A DNA stretch of 64,000 bases from Halopseudomonas yangmingensis (GTDB lineage Bacteria > Pseudomonadota > Gammaproteobacteria > Pseudomonadales > Pseudomonadaceae): the NCBI RefSeq assembly GCF_900114825.1, contig NZ_FOUI01000006.1:62001-126000 (forward strand). Direction: 5' to 3'. The translations under genes and the position numbers were made by a program. The notes under the pieces are model-generated. The model made no database searches. It was not told the DNA's origin and saw nothing but the letters and a program-made list of their open reading frames with translations. Of the stretch, positions 35,993-46,033 are shown piece after piece (position 1 is the first letter of the stretch; each line of letters starts with the position of its first letter).

Positions 35993-38900
35993 ATGTTCAG
36001 TGCAGCGCGGATCAAGCGTCTGCTTGGCGTGCTGATCCTCTTGCTGGTCGGCTGGCTGCTGCTGGCCGCCGCTTATGTCAGCAGTGGCCGCCTGCTGATG
36101 CCGGTACTGGACCGCTATCAGGCAGAGCTGGTCGAACGGGCACGCGAACTGACTGGTCGGCATATCGAGTTGCAACGCCTGCAGGGACAGATGCAGGGCA
36201 GTCAGCCGGTGCTGCTGCTGCACGGTCTGAAAGTTCATGCCGATGCCGACCCGCAGAGTCCGCGGCTGTTTGACTTGCAGCATGTGACCGCGCGTCTCGA
36301 CCTGTTTGCCAGCCTCTGGCAGCGCCAACCGGTGATGGATGCCGTGCAGATCGAAGGACTGTCACTGGCGCTGGTGGAGGATGCCGAGGGCCGGTGGCAA
36401 CTGGAAGGCCTGGGCGAGCGTCCGCAACAGGCGCTGGATTTGCCGGCCCTGCTGGCCAGCCAGCGGCGCATTACCCTGCTCGACACCCGCATCCGCATCA
36501 GCCCTCGGGAACAAGGTTCCTGGCAGTTCGAACAGGGCCAGCTGACCTTGCGCCAGGATCACCACCAGCGCCGTCTGGACGCGCAGGTGCAATTGCCTGA
36601 CGGGCGCACACTCAGCCTGCAACTGAGCGCCACTGCAGGTACCAGCGGCTGGCTGCCGGACACCGGGCGTCTCTATCTGCAGTTACCGGATACCGACTGG
36701 CAACGCTGGCTGCCGTCCCTCTGGGTTAATGACTACGGACTGGACGAGCTGCGCCTGCCCGGCCAATGGTGGCTGGACTGGGACAACGGCACTGTGCGGC
36801 GTTTGCAGGCTGAACTGCAGCAAGGCGTGATGCGGCTGGGGCAGCGTGAGGCGCAGTCGGCCATGCAGGTGCAGAGCCTGCCGCTGCGACTTGACTACCA
36901 GCGCAGCGGCAGCAGCCAGAGCCTGCAGGTTGAGGACTTTGGTTTCCGACTGGACGACAACCACTGGCCCGCCGGTCGTTTGCAACTGCATTGGCAGGAT
37001 GCCGAATCCGCCTGGCAACTGCATGCCGAACACCTGGCATTGCAACCGCTGGCCCGCTTGCTGGCGCGGTTGCTACCGGATCAGGCCGGACTGCTTGGGC
37101 AACTGGCGCCCGAAGGGTATCTGCAGCAGCTACAGGTGAGCGGTGAACGGGGACTGGACTGGCAAGCGCTGCAATTCAGTGCGCGTCTGCAGGATGTTGG
37201 CATCGCCGCCTGGCAGGGCGCACCGGCAATGCACGGGATCGATGGCGTGATCACGGGTAGTCCGGCCAGCGGCCAGTTGCAACTGGATGCCCGTGACTGG
37301 TCACTGCATCTGCCGCGGCTGTTTCCCGAGGCCTGGCACTACCAGCACGCGCTGGGTCGCTTTGACTGGCACTGGAGTCCGCAGCAAGGCTTTGATCTGA
37401 GCACCGATGGCGTGCGGGTCGAGGGTGAGGAAGGGCGCATCGGTGTGGTATTGGGCCTGCAGTTGCCGCCGGCGCCGGCAGACCCGCATATGCAGCTTCG
37501 CGTGGCGCTGCACGACAGTCATGCACGCTGGCACCGCCGTTACCTGCCAACCCGTTCGCCGGCATTCCTGCCGGCAGTGGATGCGTGGCTGGTCGGCGCC
37601 GAACTGGATGGCCGGGTGCCGCTGGGTATTTTCAGTTACCAGGGATCGTTGGCGGCCGATGCCGACCCCGATGCACGCCGCTTCGACCTGCAACTGGATG
37701 TGCGCGACGGCCAGTTACGCTTCCAGCCGGACTGGCCATTGCTGCAGCAGGTCAATGCCCGCCTGTGGCTGGATGATGGCGTGCTGGATATTGCCGGCAG
37801 TAGTGCCCGTTTGTGGAATACCCGGCTGACGGATATCCGGGTGGATACCCGGCGCAGTGAGCCGCAGCAGCCGCTGCGGCTGAATATCGACGGACTGCTG
37901 CAAGGACCGCTGCAGGATGCCCTGCAACTGATGCAGGACAGCCCGCTGGCGCAACTCAGTGGCGACCCGTTACAAGGCTGGCGTGGTGACGGTAGTGTCG
38001 ACGGGCGGCTGCAACTGGCTGTCCCGCTGGTGTCTGAAGCGGAGCTGGCGGTTCAGGTGGACTGGCAACTGGAAGCTGAACAACTGGCAATCCCGTTGCT
38101 GCAGGAGCCCCTGCAGGCAGTGGCTGCAACACTACGCTGGAGCAGCGACAGCGGCCTGTCCAGCAGCGCGCTGGATGCCTCCTTCCTTGATCAGCCCCTG
38201 CAGGCGGCCCTGAGTACCGACAGCCAGGGACTGCTGATCGAACTGGCGGCACGTCACAGCGTGGCGCAACTGCAGCGTTGGCCTCTGCTGCAACAATGGC
38301 CAGCGCAACTGGCCGAAGGCGCGGCCGACTGGCAGGCGCAGGTTCGTATTGGCAGTACCGGCAGCACCCTCACGGTACGCAGTGACCTGCAGGGCCTGGC
38401 ACTGATGCTGCCGGGCGAGCTGGGCAAAACCGCCGAACAGTCACGCCAGTTGCTGTTGCAGGCAAACCTGCAGGCGCAACGGCAGCTCTGGGAGTTGCAA
38501 CTGGGCGATGACCAGCGTGCGCGGGCTCAGCTCGACTCGCGCGGATTGACGGCAGACCTGCGGGTTGCCAGTGGTCAGCCACAACTCGGCGACCAGCCCG
38601 GGCTGACCCTGAGCGCCCGTCTGCAGCAGCTGGACTGGGATGAGTGGCGTGACCAGTTTGCACGCCTGACCCGTCGCGAATCCGGCCAGGCGCTGGCCTT
38701 GCCGGTGCGTGAAGCCAGTTTGCAGGTGGCTGATTTCAACGGTTTTGGCCGGCAATTGAATACTCTTGACGCCAGTCTGGCGCGGGTCGAGGGCGGCTGG
38801 TTGCTGGCGTTGGAGCAGCAGGACATCCGAGGGCAGATTCTCTGGCCTGATTCGGATCGCCCGGCACGCATCGATCTGCAGCATTTCAATCTGCCGCGCC

Positions 38901-39808
38901 CCGCCAAGCATGACCCAGACAGTGCAATTGCCAAGCCGCTGCTGCCGGTCGACCCGCTGGCCGATGTCGATCCCGCCAGCTTGCCGGAGCTCGACCTGCA
39001 TATCGAGGAGCTGCGCTGGGGTGGCGAGGCCGTTGGCGAGCTGCGCACCCGCCTGCGCCGCAGCGAACAGGGCATGCGCCTGCATGACCTGGATATTGAC
39101 CTGCGCGGGCTGCGCCTGACCGGTGATCTGGACTGGTCCGGACAGGGCCACAGCCGCTTTGACGGCGTGCTGCAGGCCGACGACATCGGACAGGTGCTGC
39201 GCGCCTGGAAATATGCCCCGACCCTGACCAGCGACACCTTTGTCACCGATGCGCGCCTGCAATGGCCCGGCTCGCCTGCCTTCTTCGCGCTGTCGCGTAG
39301 CACCGGCGAGCTGCGCCTGCAGGCGCGTAACGGCATGCTGCAGAGCGGTGATGGTTCGGCCGAGGCGCTGCGGGTGTTTGGTCTGCTGAATTTCAACGCA
39401 CTGACCCGCCGCCTGCGGCTGGATTTCTCCGACCTGTTCGGCAAGGGCACCGCCTACGACACGCTGGGCGGCAAACTCAGGGTCGAGCAGGGCGTACTCA
39501 GCACCATGGAGCCGCTGCGCCTGGAAGGCCCGAGCGCTCGTCTGAAGCTGGAGGGCCAGCTCGACCTGCCGCAGGATAATATCGACATGGGACTGCTGGT
39601 TACCCTGCCGGTGACCAACAACCTGCCGCTGGCCGCGCTGATTGCCGGTGCACCGCAGCTCGGCGGCGTACTGTTTATCGCCGACCGTCTGTTGGGTGAA
39701 CGCATGTCGCGTTTTGCCTCGGTAAAATACCGGGTCAGTGGTGACTGGCAGCAGCCCACCGTGGAATTCGATCGCGCCTTCGACAACAAGGCCGCCCTGG
39801 AGGACTGA
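35993..39808 (+). CDS. yhdP: YhdP family AsmA-like envelope phospholipid transport protein
   Basis: This 1271-residue protein has an N-terminal membrane helix (about 10-31) and a very long periplasmic part made of repeated amphipathic beta strands, ending in an AsmA-like C-terminal domain (about 1090-1270, with the GTAYDTLGGKLRVEQGVLST segment, here split by eye). YhdP, TamB and YdbH are bridge-like proteins thought to carry phospholipids between inner and outer membranes. The sequence is unusually rich in Leu, Gln and Trp. ATG 35993 is chosen because the frame upstream is only a read-through of rng in another frame. Order rng-yhdP-nitrilase-tldD is conserved. Confidence 0.92.
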   Translation: MFSAARIKRLLGVLILLLVGWLLLAAAYVSSGRLLMPVLDRYQAELVERARELTGRHIELQRLQGQMQGSQPVLLLHGLKVHADADPQSPRLFDLQHVTARLDLFASLWQRQPVMDAVQIEGLSLALVEDAEGRWQLEGLGERPQQALDLPALLASQRRITLLDTRIRISPREQGSWQFEQGQLTLRQDHHQRRLDAQVQLPDGRTLSLQLSATAGTSGWLPDTGRLYLQLPDTDWQRWLPSLWVNDYGLDELRLPGQWWLDWDNGTVRRLQAELQQGVMRLGQREAQSAMQVQSLPLRLDYQRSGSSQSLQVEDFGFRLDDNHWPAGRLQLHWQDAESAWQLHAEHLALQPLARLLARLLPDQAGLLGQLAPEGYLQQLQVSGERGLDWQALQFSARLQDVGIAAWQGAPAMHGIDGVITGSPASGQLQLDARDWSLHLPRLFPEAWHYQHALGRFDWHWSPQQGFDLSTDGVRVEGEEGRIGVVLGLQLPPAPADPHMQLRVALHDSHARWHRRYLPTRSPAFLPAVDAWLVGAELDGRVPLGIFSYQGSLAADADPDARRFDLQLDVRDGQLRFQPDWPLLQQVNARLWLDDGVLDIAGSSARLWNTRLTDIRVDTRRSEPQQPLRLNIDGLLQGPLQDALQLMQDSPLAQLSGDPLQGWRGDGSVDGRLQLAVPLVSEAELAVQVDWQLEAEQLAIPLLQEPLQAVAATLRWSSDSGLSSSALDASFLDQPLQAALSTDSQGLLIELAARHSVAQLQRWPLLQQWPAQLAEGAADWQAQVRIGSTGSTLTVRSDLQGLALMLPGELGKTAEQSRQLLLQANLQAQRQLWELQLGDDQRARAQLDSRGLTADLRVASGQPQLGDQPGLTLSARLQQLDWDEWRDQFARLTRRESGQALALPVREASLQVADFNGFGRQLNTLDASLARVEGGWLLALEQQDIRGQILWPDSDRPARIDLQHFNLPRPAKHDPDSAIAKPLLPVDPLADVDPASLPELDLHIEELRWGGEAVGELRTRLRRSEQGMRLHDLDIDLRGLRLTGDLDWSGQGHSRFDGVLQADDIGQVLRAWKYAPTLTSDTFVTDARLQWPGSPAFFALSRSTGELRLQARNGMLQSGDGSAEALRVFGLLNFNALTRRLRLDFSDLFGKGTAYDTLGGKLRVEQGVLSTMEPLRLEGPSARLKLEGQLDLPQDNIDMGLLVTLPVTNNLPLAALIAGAPQLGGVLFIADRLLGERMSRFASVKYRVSGDWQQPTVEFDRAFDNKAALED

Positions 39809-39810
39809 CA

Positions 39811-40665
39811 ATGTTGCGTGTCGCCGCCATACAGATGACCAGTGGCCCGCAGCCCGAGGCCAATATCGCCGAGGCTGACCGACTGATCGCCGCAGCCGCG
39901 CAGCAGGGTGCCGAACTGGTGCTGCTGCCGGAATGTTTCGCCGCCTTTGGCGCTGCCGAGCTGGCCCGCATCGCCGCTGCCGAGCAGGGCGGGCAGGGCC
40001 CGATCCGGCGCTTTCTGGCCGACTGCGCACGCCGGCATGGCGTCTGGCTGATCGCCGGCAGCCTGCCGCTGGTGCACCAGCCGGGCGGGCCGGTATATGC
40101 CAGCTGTCTGGTACTGGATGCCGAGGGGCGAGAAGTGGCCTGTTACGACAAGCTGCACCTGTTCGATGTGGATGTCGCCGACAGCACCGGCAGCTACCGC
40201 GAATCCCGCGACTACCGGCACGGAGAGCACTGGCTGTGTGTCGACACCCCGGTGGGCCGGGTCGGCCTGAGCATTTGCTACGATCTGCGCTTTCCCGAGC
40301 TGTATCAGGCCCTGCGCGCCGACGGTGCCGAGCTGCTGGTGGTGCCGGCAGCCTTTACCGCCGTCACCGGCGCCGCCCACTGGGAGGTGCTGCTGCGCGC
40401 TCGCGCCATCGAAACCCAGTGCTATGTGCTGGCCGCCAACCAGTGTGGCAGCCATCCCAATGGCCGCCAGACCTATGGCCACAGCTGCCTGATCGACCCC
40501 TGGGGCGAAGTAACCGCCTGCCTGCCGGACAACCCCGGTACACTGGTGGCCGAGATTGATCCCGAGCGCATCGCCAGGGTGCGCCGTAATATGCCGCTGG
40601 CAGCACACCGGCGCTTTGCCGGCAACCCGCAGATAGTGCCGCCCAACGAGGAATCCAGCCAATGA
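39811..40665 (+). CDS. Carbon-nitrogen hydrolase family protein (Nit1/deaminated glutathione amidase-like)
   Basis: The 284-residue nitrilase-superfamily protein has the catalytic triad Glu41 (LLPECF), Lys114 (YDKLHLF) and Cys156 ([10 protein letters not shown]), each in its canonical context. The [11 protein letters not shown] form of the Cys motif is typical of the Nit1/Nit2 and YbeM branch, where deaminated glutathione or similar omega-amides are substrates, so a metabolite-repair role is likely. Substrate is inferred, not shown. It lies two bases after yhdP and overlaps tldD by four. Confidence 0.9.
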   Translation: MLRVAAIQMTSGPQPEANIAEADRLIAAAAQQGAELVLLPECFAAFGAAELARIAAAEQGGQGPIRRFLADCARRHGVWLIAGSLPLVHQPGGPVYASCLVLDAEGREVACYDKLHLFDVDVADSTGSYRESRDYRHGEHWLCVDTPVGRVGLSICYDLRFPELYQALRADGAELLVVPAAFTAVTGAAHWEVLLRARAIETQCYVLAANQCGSHPNGRQTYGHSCLIDPWGEVTACLPDNPGTLVAEIDPERIARVRRNMPLAAHRRFAGNPQIVPPNEESSQ

Positions 40666-42104
40666 ACGATACCCTGTCGCAGGTTGAACAGCGCCTGCTG
40701 GCGCCCGCCGAACTTGACCCCCAGGCACTCGCCGGGGTGCTTGAGCGGATCATGGCAACCCCCGGCGTGGATGCCGCCGACCTGTACTTCCAGCACCAGC
40801 TCAGCGAAAGCTGGGCGCTGGAGGATGGCCTGGTCAAGGATGGCAGCTTCAACCTCGACCGTGGGGTCGGTGTGCGCGCCCAGAGCGGCGAGAAAACCGG
40901 CTTTGCCTACAGCAACGAAATCGCCCTGGCACCCCTGCAGCAGGCCGCACAGGCCGCCGCCAGCATCGCCCGCGCCGGCCAGAGTGGCCGCCTGCAGGCC
41001 TGGCAGAAACGCAGCGGCACCCCGCTGTATGCCGGCGACAACCCGCTGGATGTGCTCAGCCAGGCCGACAAGGTCGCCCTGCTGCAACGTCTGGATGCCT
41101 ACACTCGCAGCCTCGACCCGCGCATCACCCAGGTCAGCGTCAGCCTCGCCGGGGTCCACGACAGCGTGCTGGTGCTGGCCAGCGACGGCACCTGGGCCGG
41201 TGACTTGCGCCCGCTGGTGCGGCTGAATGTCAGCGTAATCATTGAACACAACGGCCGCCGCGAGCGTGGCAGCTTTGGCGGCGGTGGGCGTACCGACTAC
41301 CGTTTCTTCGAGGCCGAGGAACGTGCAATGGCCTATGCCCGCGAAGCGGTGCGCCAGGCCAGCGTCAACCTTGAGGCGATTGCCGCACCGGCCGGCAGCC
41401 TGCCGGTGGTGATGGGCCCCGGCTGGTCCGGGGTGCTGCTGCACGAGGCGGTCGGCCACGGTCTGGAGGGCGATTTCAACCGCAAGGGCAGCTCCGCCTA
41501 CAGTGGCCGGGTTGGCCAAAAGGTCGCCTCCAGCCTGTGCACCATCGTCGATGACGGCACCCTCAGCGGCCGCCGCGGCTCGCTAACGCTGGACGACGAG
41601 GGCACCCCGACTGCCTGCACCACACTGATCGAGAACGGCGTGCTGCGCGGCTACATGCAGGACAAGCTGAATGCCCGGCTGATGGGCGTGCCGGTCACCG
41701 GCAACGGGCGCCGCGAGTCCTACGCGCACCTGCCGATGCCGCGCATGACCAACACCTACATGCTGGGTGGCCAGAGCGAGCCGGAGGAAATCATCCGCTC
41801 GGTGAAGAAGGGCATCTACTGCGCCAATCTCGGCGGTGGCCAGGTCGACATCACCAGCGGCAAGTTCGTGTTCTCCACCAGCGAGGCCTACCTGATCGAG
41901 GATGGCCGGATTACCGCGCCGATCAAGGGCGCCACCCTGATCGGCAACGGCCCCGAGGTGATGAACCGGGTCAGCATGGTCGGCAACGACCTGCAGCTCG
42001 ACAGCGGCGTCGGCACCTGCGGCAAGGATGGCCAGTCGGTGCCGGTCGGTGTCGGTCAGCCAACCCTGAAGATCGACCAGATCACCGTCGGCGGTACCGG
42101 CTGA
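40662..42104 (+). CDS. tldD: Metalloprotease TldD
   Basis: TldD and its partner TldE (PmbA) form a heterodimeric zinc protease that trims peptides such as microcins and CcdA. The 480-residue protein has the TldD-specific zinc motif HEAVGH at 261-266, followed by [12 protein letters not shown], and the conserved C-terminal beta region with [12 protein letters not shown] near 390-401. The partner tldE is not in this window. The gene is convergent with the asparaginase-domain gene, nine bases away. Confidence 0.95.
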   Translation: MNDTLSQVEQRLLAPAELDPQALAGVLERIMATPGVDAADLYFQHQLSESWALEDGLVKDGSFNLDRGVGVRAQSGEKTGFAYSNEIALAPLQQAAQAAASIARAGQSGRLQAWQKRSGTPLYAGDNPLDVLSQADKVALLQRLDAYTRSLDPRITQVSVSLAGVHDSVLVLASDGTWAGDLRPLVRLNVSVIIEHNGRRERGSFGGGGRTDYRFFEAEERAMAYAREAVRQASVNLEAIAAPAGSLPVVMGPGWSGVLLHEAVGHGLEGDFNRKGSSAYSGRVGQKVASSLCTIVDDGTLSGRRGSLTLDDEGTPTACTTLIENGVLRGYMQDKLNARLMGVPVTGNGRRESYAHLPMPRMTNTYMLGGQSEPEEIIRSVKKGIYCANLGGGQVDITSGKFVFSTSEAYLIEDGRITAPIKGATLIGNGPEVMNRVSMVGNDLQLDSGVGTCGKDGQSVPVGVGQPTLKIDQITVGGTG

Positions 42105-42113
42105 GGCGGGCTT

Positions 42114-42602
42114 TTAGCTCGCGTTTTCCTCAAAGCGCCCGGCCAGGCGATTCTTGCGAACCCCGTCGGCGGCGAAGATACGTCCGCTCATGGCGATCCA
42201 TACGCCCGGTGGGCAGCAGTTCAGCGCGCCGATGGCCAGCCCCAGGTTGAACAGTGCATCGCTGTCGCGAAAGCGCGCCGGCTGCATGGCGCCGGTCAGC
42301 ACCATTACCTTGTCCGGGATATCCGCCAGTTCGGCGGCGGTCAGGGTCATGGTGTCGGTGCCGTGCACGATCAGCACATGGCTGGCGTTGCTGGCCGCCA
42401 CCCGCTGGCGGATCAGCGCCCGGTCGGCGTCATCCAGCTCCAGACTGTCCTTTTTCAGCAGCGACTCGATGCGGTAGTCAAAACCGACCCGCGCCTGCTG
42501 CAGCAGCTCGCCAACCATCGGCTCGCCGATGCGGTAATCGCTCAGGGCATCGAAGTACAGCTTGTCGAAGGTGCCGCCAGTGGTGAAAATCTCGACCAAC
42601 AT
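42114..42602 (-). CDS. Stand-alone asparaginase N-terminal domain protein
   Basis: This 162-residue protein has only the N-terminal (larger, catalytic) domain of type I/II L-asparaginases. Visible motifs are TTGGTFDK at 7-14 with Thr11 in the nucleophile position, HGTDTM at 80-85 with the Thr82-Asp83 pair, and VLTGAMQP at 101-108. The normal C-terminal domain (150 or more residues), which completes the tetramer and part of the active site, is missing without sign of frameshift. ATG 42602 has GGAGG nearby; the open frame upstream runs antisense to the GIY-YIG gene. Activity is uncertain: it may be a binding or regulatory protein, or an enzyme using another partner. Confidence 0.8.
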   Translation of the reverse strand: MLVEIFTTGGTFDKLYFDALSDYRIGEPMVGELLQQARVGFDYRIESLLKKDSLELDDADRALIRQRVAASNASHVLIVHGTDTMTLTAAELADIPDKVMVLTGAMQPARFRDSDALFNLGLAIGALNCCPPGVWIAMSGRIFAADGVRKNRLAGRFEENAS

Positions 42603-42632
42603 CAATCCGTTCCTCCAGTGAATCGCCACAGT

Positions 42633-42920
42633 ATGCCTGCACAACCGCCAGAGCACAGCCCGACCGCGCAGTGGTGGGTGTACCTGATCCGCGCCGCCAA
42701 CGGCCACCTCTACTGCGGCATCAGCACCGACCCGCAGCGTCGCCTGCGTCAGCACCAGAGCGGCAAGGGCGCACGCTTTTTCAATCGCAGCCCGGCGCAG
42801 GCGCTGGTCTGGCAGGAGCCCTGTGCCGACCATGCCAGCGCGTTGCGCCGCGAGCGGGCGATCAAGGCGCTGGACCGCGCCGCCAAACAGCGACTTATCA
42901 GTGAGTTCAATAGCCGCTGA
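42633..42920 (+). CDS. GIY-YIG domain protein (YhbQ/SLX1-like)
   Basis: This 95-residue protein is essentially one GIY-YIG nuclease domain: WWVYLIR (about 14-20), [16 protein letters not shown] (about 26-41) with the catalytic Arg, and a later [14 protein letters not shown] helix with the metal-binding Glu. Small YhbQ-type proteins are linked to DNA repair and exonuclease activity. ATG 42633 lies 31 bases from the divergent asparaginase-domain start, so the promoters of both must overlap. The longer frame upstream is antisense to that gene. Confidence 0.88.
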   Translation: MPAQPPEHSPTAQWWVYLIRAANGHLYCGISTDPQRRLRQHQSGKGARFFNRSPAQALVWQEPCADHASALRRERAIKALDRAAKQRLISEFNSR

Positions 42921-42992
42921 TCAGCCTTGCCGAGGTACTGGGCAGCGCGCCGGTGGCGGTCTAAGCTTGGATTAATTAACCGGAGACCCCCC

Positions 42993-43931
42993 ATGACCGA
43001 CCTGATCCTGCATCACTACCCGCAATCGCCCTTTGCCGAAAAAGCCCGCCTGATGCTCGGCTTCAAGGGGCTGTCCTGGCATTCGGTGATGATCCCGGCA
43101 GTGATGCCCAAGCCCGACCTGACCGCGTTGACCGGCGGCTACCGGCGTACCCCGGTGTTGCAGATCGGTGCGGATATTTATTGCGACACCGCGCTGATCG
43201 CCCGTCGGCTGGAGCATGAAAAGGCCGCACCGCCGCTGTTCCCCGAGGGGCAGGAGGCGGTTGCCACCAGTCTTGCGCAGTGGGCCGACAGCGTGCTGTT
43301 CCAGCATGGCGTGGCAATGAATTTCCAGCCACAGGGGCTGGCTGCGCGCTTTGCCGGTATGGCCAAGGAGGTGATTCAGGGCTTTGTCAGCGACCGGCAG
43401 GCGCTGTTCAAGGGCGGCAGCGCGCAGCCGCTGGAGCCGGCGGTAGGCTTCTCGCAATGGCCGGTACTGCTGGCGCGGCTGGAAACCCAGCTCAATCGCG
43501 GCAGCGAGTTTTTGCTCGGCAACAACGCCTGCATTGCCGATTTTGCCCATTATCACCCGCTGTGGTTCGTCACCAGCAACACGGCGCTGGCCGATGCCCT
43601 GCACGACTACCCGGCGCTGCGCGCCTGGATGGCACGCATGGCCGACTTCGGGCATGGCGCGTTCAATGCGCTGGATTCCGCCGAGGCGGTAAAAATCGCC
43701 GCCGACAGCCAGCCATCCAGCCAGCATTTCGGTGCCTTCTTCAGCCCGTCCGGGCTTGTGGTGGGCCAGCGCGTCAGCATCAGCGCGGTGGACTATGGTT
43801 GCGATCCGGTCGAGGGTGAGCTGGTGCATGAGGCGCTGGATGAACTGGTGATCGCCCGCGACGATGAGCGCGCTGGTCGCGTGCACGTGCATTTCCCCAG
43901 GGTCGGCTTCCGTATCCAGGCCATCCAGTAA
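42993..43931 (+). CDS. Glutathione S-transferase-like protein with C-terminal extension
   Basis: The 312-residue protein has a GST N-terminal thioredoxin fold (about 1-80: LILHHYPQSPFAEKARLML, then TPVLQIG and a DTALIARRLE glutathione-site segment) and a helical domain (about 90-225). The last 85 or so residues form an additional, mostly beta-looking domain (VVGQRVSISAVDYG...HVHFPRVGFRIQ) not part of a normal GST. ATG 42993 follows CGGAG. Substrate and role are unknown; the Ser-Pro-Phe in the N-terminal motif could act as the active-site Ser. Confidence 0.82.
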   Translation: MTDLILHHYPQSPFAEKARLMLGFKGLSWHSVMIPAVMPKPDLTALTGGYRRTPVLQIGADIYCDTALIARRLEHEKAAPPLFPEGQEAVATSLAQWADSVLFQHGVAMNFQPQGLAARFAGMAKEVIQGFVSDRQALFKGGSAQPLEPAVGFSQWPVLLARLETQLNRGSEFLLGNNACIADFAHYHPLWFVTSNTALADALHDYPALRAWMARMADFGHGAFNALDSAEAVKIAADSQPSSQHFGAFFSPSGLVVGQRVSISAVDYGCDPVEGELVHEALDELVIARDDERAGRVHVHFPRVGFRIQAIQ

Positions 43932-43968
43932 GCACTGCCAGCGCAGGCTGGGCGCTGCAACCGCCTGG

Positions 43969-44099
43969 CCTGCGCGCCAACCGCACATCACCCCGCGCAT
44001 TGCTGCGCAATGCTGGCCGACTGACGCAGGCGATCCCAAAAAGCAGTCCCCACCGGGCCCGCCGGCTTCAGTTGGCAGCGCAGCCCGTAGGGCTGCCGT
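43969..44099 (+). repeat. Dispersed palindromic repeat, copy A
   Basis: Its first 56 bases (43969-44024) are identical to 45890-45945. The block contains GCATTGC/GCAATGC arms (43998-44012), a GGCCGACTGA half-palindrome, CGATCCCA, and ends in a GCAGCCC/GGGCTGC hairpin (near 44080-44096). The GCCGACT/AGTCGGC palindromes seen in copy B are damaged here (ACGCAGGC, TTGGC). It sits between the GST-like gene and the chemoreceptor gene, with no open frame. Confidence 0.85.
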
Positions 44100-44145
44100 G
44101 GTAGAATATTCACCAACAACCGGCAGTGGCGCACTGGCAATCAGC

Positions 44146-44166
44146 GCTTACGGAGCTAGGCTTACG
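44146..44166 (+). promoter_or_regulatory. Direct repeat GCTTACG before the chemoreceptor gene
   Basis: GCTTACG occurs at 44146-44152 and 44160-44166, 14 bases apart. I see no consensus sigma-28 or sigma-54 promoter in 44100-44210; this pair is the only regular element noticed and could be a regulator site. Confidence 0.25.
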
Positions 44167-44210
44167 CTGGTAGGCACTTTTGCATCACTCCCAAAGGGGA
44201 AACAGGATCC

Positions 44211-45833
44211 ATGATCAGACAACTCAAAATTGGCCAACGCTCGATTATCTCTTTCGGACTATTGGGATTGATTGCGCTTGGCCTTGGCCTGACAGCTATA
44301 TTGCAGTTCAATCGCATTGGTCAGGTGGTCGACACCCTCACCGAAATGCGCGTGCCTGCAGCAACCACCGTAGGCGAGTTGCGCAGCGACTTCCTGTTGA
44401 CTCACCTGCACACGCTGAATGCCATCTATGCCCAGAATGAACAGGGACGCCGGGCTGCCTATGACCAGCTTGACAGCCTGCAGGAAAACTTTACCAGCAA
44501 CCTTCGGCTTATCGAGAACTACATCGAGTCCGATGATGGTCGCCGGCTTTTGGCTGAAGTGGCCAATAGCCGCAATGAATATGACGCCCTGCACCGACAG
44601 CTGATGACGATGATCCGTGCCGGGGACATCCAGCAAGCCGACCAGTTTCGCTATCAGGGTTTTGGGGATCTCGGTACCAGGGTCATCAATGCCTTGAACC
44701 AGTTGGGCAGCTATCAGCAGGAACGTTCGGCGGCAGCGGGAAGCGAGGCCAAGTCGACCATCTCTGCGACCAACAGCCTGATGGTGATTGTAATCATCGT
44801 CGCTCTGGTGCTGGTCGTAGTACTCGCCCTGCTGTTCAGCAACAGCCTGATACAGCCAATCCGGCGTGCGTTGCAGGCCAGTGCCACCATTGCCGGCGGC
44901 GACCTGACCAGCCAGTTCAACGACACCGCCCGTGACGAAATGGGCGAGATGATTCGGGGGCTGGCGCAAATGCAGGCACAGTTGCGCGATACCATTCTGG
45001 CGATCAACGACTCCTCCACCCAGTTGGCCTCCACCGCCGAGGAACTCAGCGCAGTGACCGAGGAATCAACCCGGATCGTGCACAAGCAGAGTGACGAGCT
45101 GGAGCAGTCAGCCACGGCGGTCAACGAAATGACCGTGGCGGTCGATGAAGTGGCACGTAATGCGGCGGCCACCTCGCAGAACTCCGAGATGGCCGAAGAA
45201 AAGGCCACGCTCGGTCGCAGCAAGGTCAACCACACGGTCAATACGGTGGTCGAGCTTGAACACGAGATCACCCATACCCGTGAGGGCGTCGAGCAGCTGG
45301 CGCGGCGGGTTGGCGATATCAGCAGCGTGCTGGATGTGATTCGCGGCATTGCCGAGCAGACCAACCTGCTGGCATTGAATGCCGCCATCGAGGCGGCACG
45401 TGCCGGCGAGACCGGTCGCGGCTTCGCCGTGGTCGCCGACGAGGTGCGCGCACTGGCGCATCGCACCCAGGAATCCACCAAGGAAATCGAAAGCATGATG
45501 CACGCTATCCAGTCGGATACCAGCAGCACCGTGCAGGCGATGGCCACCAGCAGCCAGAAGGCCGAACGCACACGCCAGATCGCCCAGGAGGCGGGTGAAG
45601 CGCTGGAGCAGATTGCCGCGGCGGTGGTGCAGATCAACGAGCAGAACCAGACCATCGCCAGTGCTGCCGAGGAGCAGTCCAGCGTGGCGCGTGAGGTGGA
45701 TCGCAGCCTGGTGAACATCCGTGACCTGTCGGTACAGACCGCCTCGGGCGCCAATCAGACCAGCGCCGCCAGCAGCGAACTGGCACGGCTGGCAGAACAG
45801 CTTAACCAGCTGGTGCAGAAGTTCCGTATCTGA
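44211..45833 (+). CDS. Methyl-accepting chemotaxis protein
   Basis: This 540-residue chemoreceptor has a membrane helix at about 11-31, a periplasmic all-helical domain (about 32-188, four-helix-bundle type), a second membrane helix (about 190-213), a HAMP linker (about 214-268) and a long cytoplasmic coiled-coil signalling region. The hairpin tip is canonical: [20 protein letters not shown] near 380-399, then [15 protein letters not shown]. The protein ends RI without a pentapeptide for CheR binding. The ligand cannot be inferred. The gene is alone, bracketed by two direct copies of a palindromic repeat, and could be a transferred unit. Confidence 0.93.
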   Translation: MIRQLKIGQRSIISFGLLGLIALGLGLTAILQFNRIGQVVDTLTEMRVPAATTVGELRSDFLLTHLHTLNAIYAQNEQGRRAAYDQLDSLQENFTSNLRLIENYIESDDGRRLLAEVANSRNEYDALHRQLMTMIRAGDIQQADQFRYQGFGDLGTRVINALNQLGSYQQERSAAAGSEAKSTISATNSLMVIVIIVALVLVVVLALLFSNSLIQPIRRALQASATIAGGDLTSQFNDTARDEMGEMIRGLAQMQAQLRDTILAINDSSTQLASTAEELSAVTEESTRIVHKQSDELEQSATAVNEMTVAVDEVARNAAATSQNSEMAEEKATLGRSKVNHTVNTVVELEHEITHTREGVEQLARRVGDISSVLDVIRGIAEQTNLLALNAAIEAARAGETGRGFAVVADEVRALAHRTQESTKEIESMMHAIQSDTSSTVQAMATSSQKAERTRQIAQEAGEALEQIAAAVVQINEQNQTIASAAEEQSSVAREVDRSLVNIRDLSVQTASGANQTSAASSELARLAEQLNQLVQKFRI

Positions 45834-45852
45834 ACAATGTATAGTCCAACAT

Positions 45853-46024
45853 GCAGCCCGCTGGGCTGCCGGGTTCAGTGTTCGCCCGACCTGCGCGCCA
45901 ACCGCACATCACCCCGCGCATTGCTGCGCAATGCTGGCCGACTGAAGTCGGCGATCCCAAACAGCAGTCCCACTGGGCCCGCCGACTTCAGTCGGCAGCG
46001 CAGCCCAGCGGGCTGCCGGGTTTC
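45853..46024 (+). repeat. Dispersed palindromic repeat, copy B (most complete)
   Basis: Modules in order: hairpin GCAGCCCGCTGGGCTGC (45853-45869), a short spacer, the 56 bases shared exactly with copy A (45890-45945), palindrome GCCGACTGAAGTCGGC (45938-45953), CGATCCCA, then the second palindrome GCCGACTTCAGTCGGC (45981-45996), which is the reverse complement of the first, and a closing hairpin GCAGCCCAGCGGGCTGC (46000-46016). The outer hairpins are both followed by CGGGTT. The unit is non-coding and lies between the chemoreceptor gene and the Nudix/ThiE gene. Confidence 0.87.
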
Positions 46025-46033
46025 AGCCAGGCA

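Noticed and set aside
38441-40030. 529-codon minus-strand open frame
   Set aside because: Antisense to yhdP and the nitrilase gene; composition typical of a shadow frame.
42363-42920. Longer start for the GIY-YIG protein (185 residues)
   Set aside because: The extra N-terminal part is antisense to the asparaginase-domain gene and has no family similarity; ATG 42633 gives the normal 95 residues.
44104-44210. Sigma-54 promoter before the chemoreceptor gene
   Set aside because: A TGG...TTTTGC stretch near 44170 has 11 instead of 10 bases between the GG and GC elements.
43969-46024. Composite transposon
   Set aside because: The flanking repeats contain no transposase gene and the enclosed DNA has only a chemoreceptor gene; described as repeats only.
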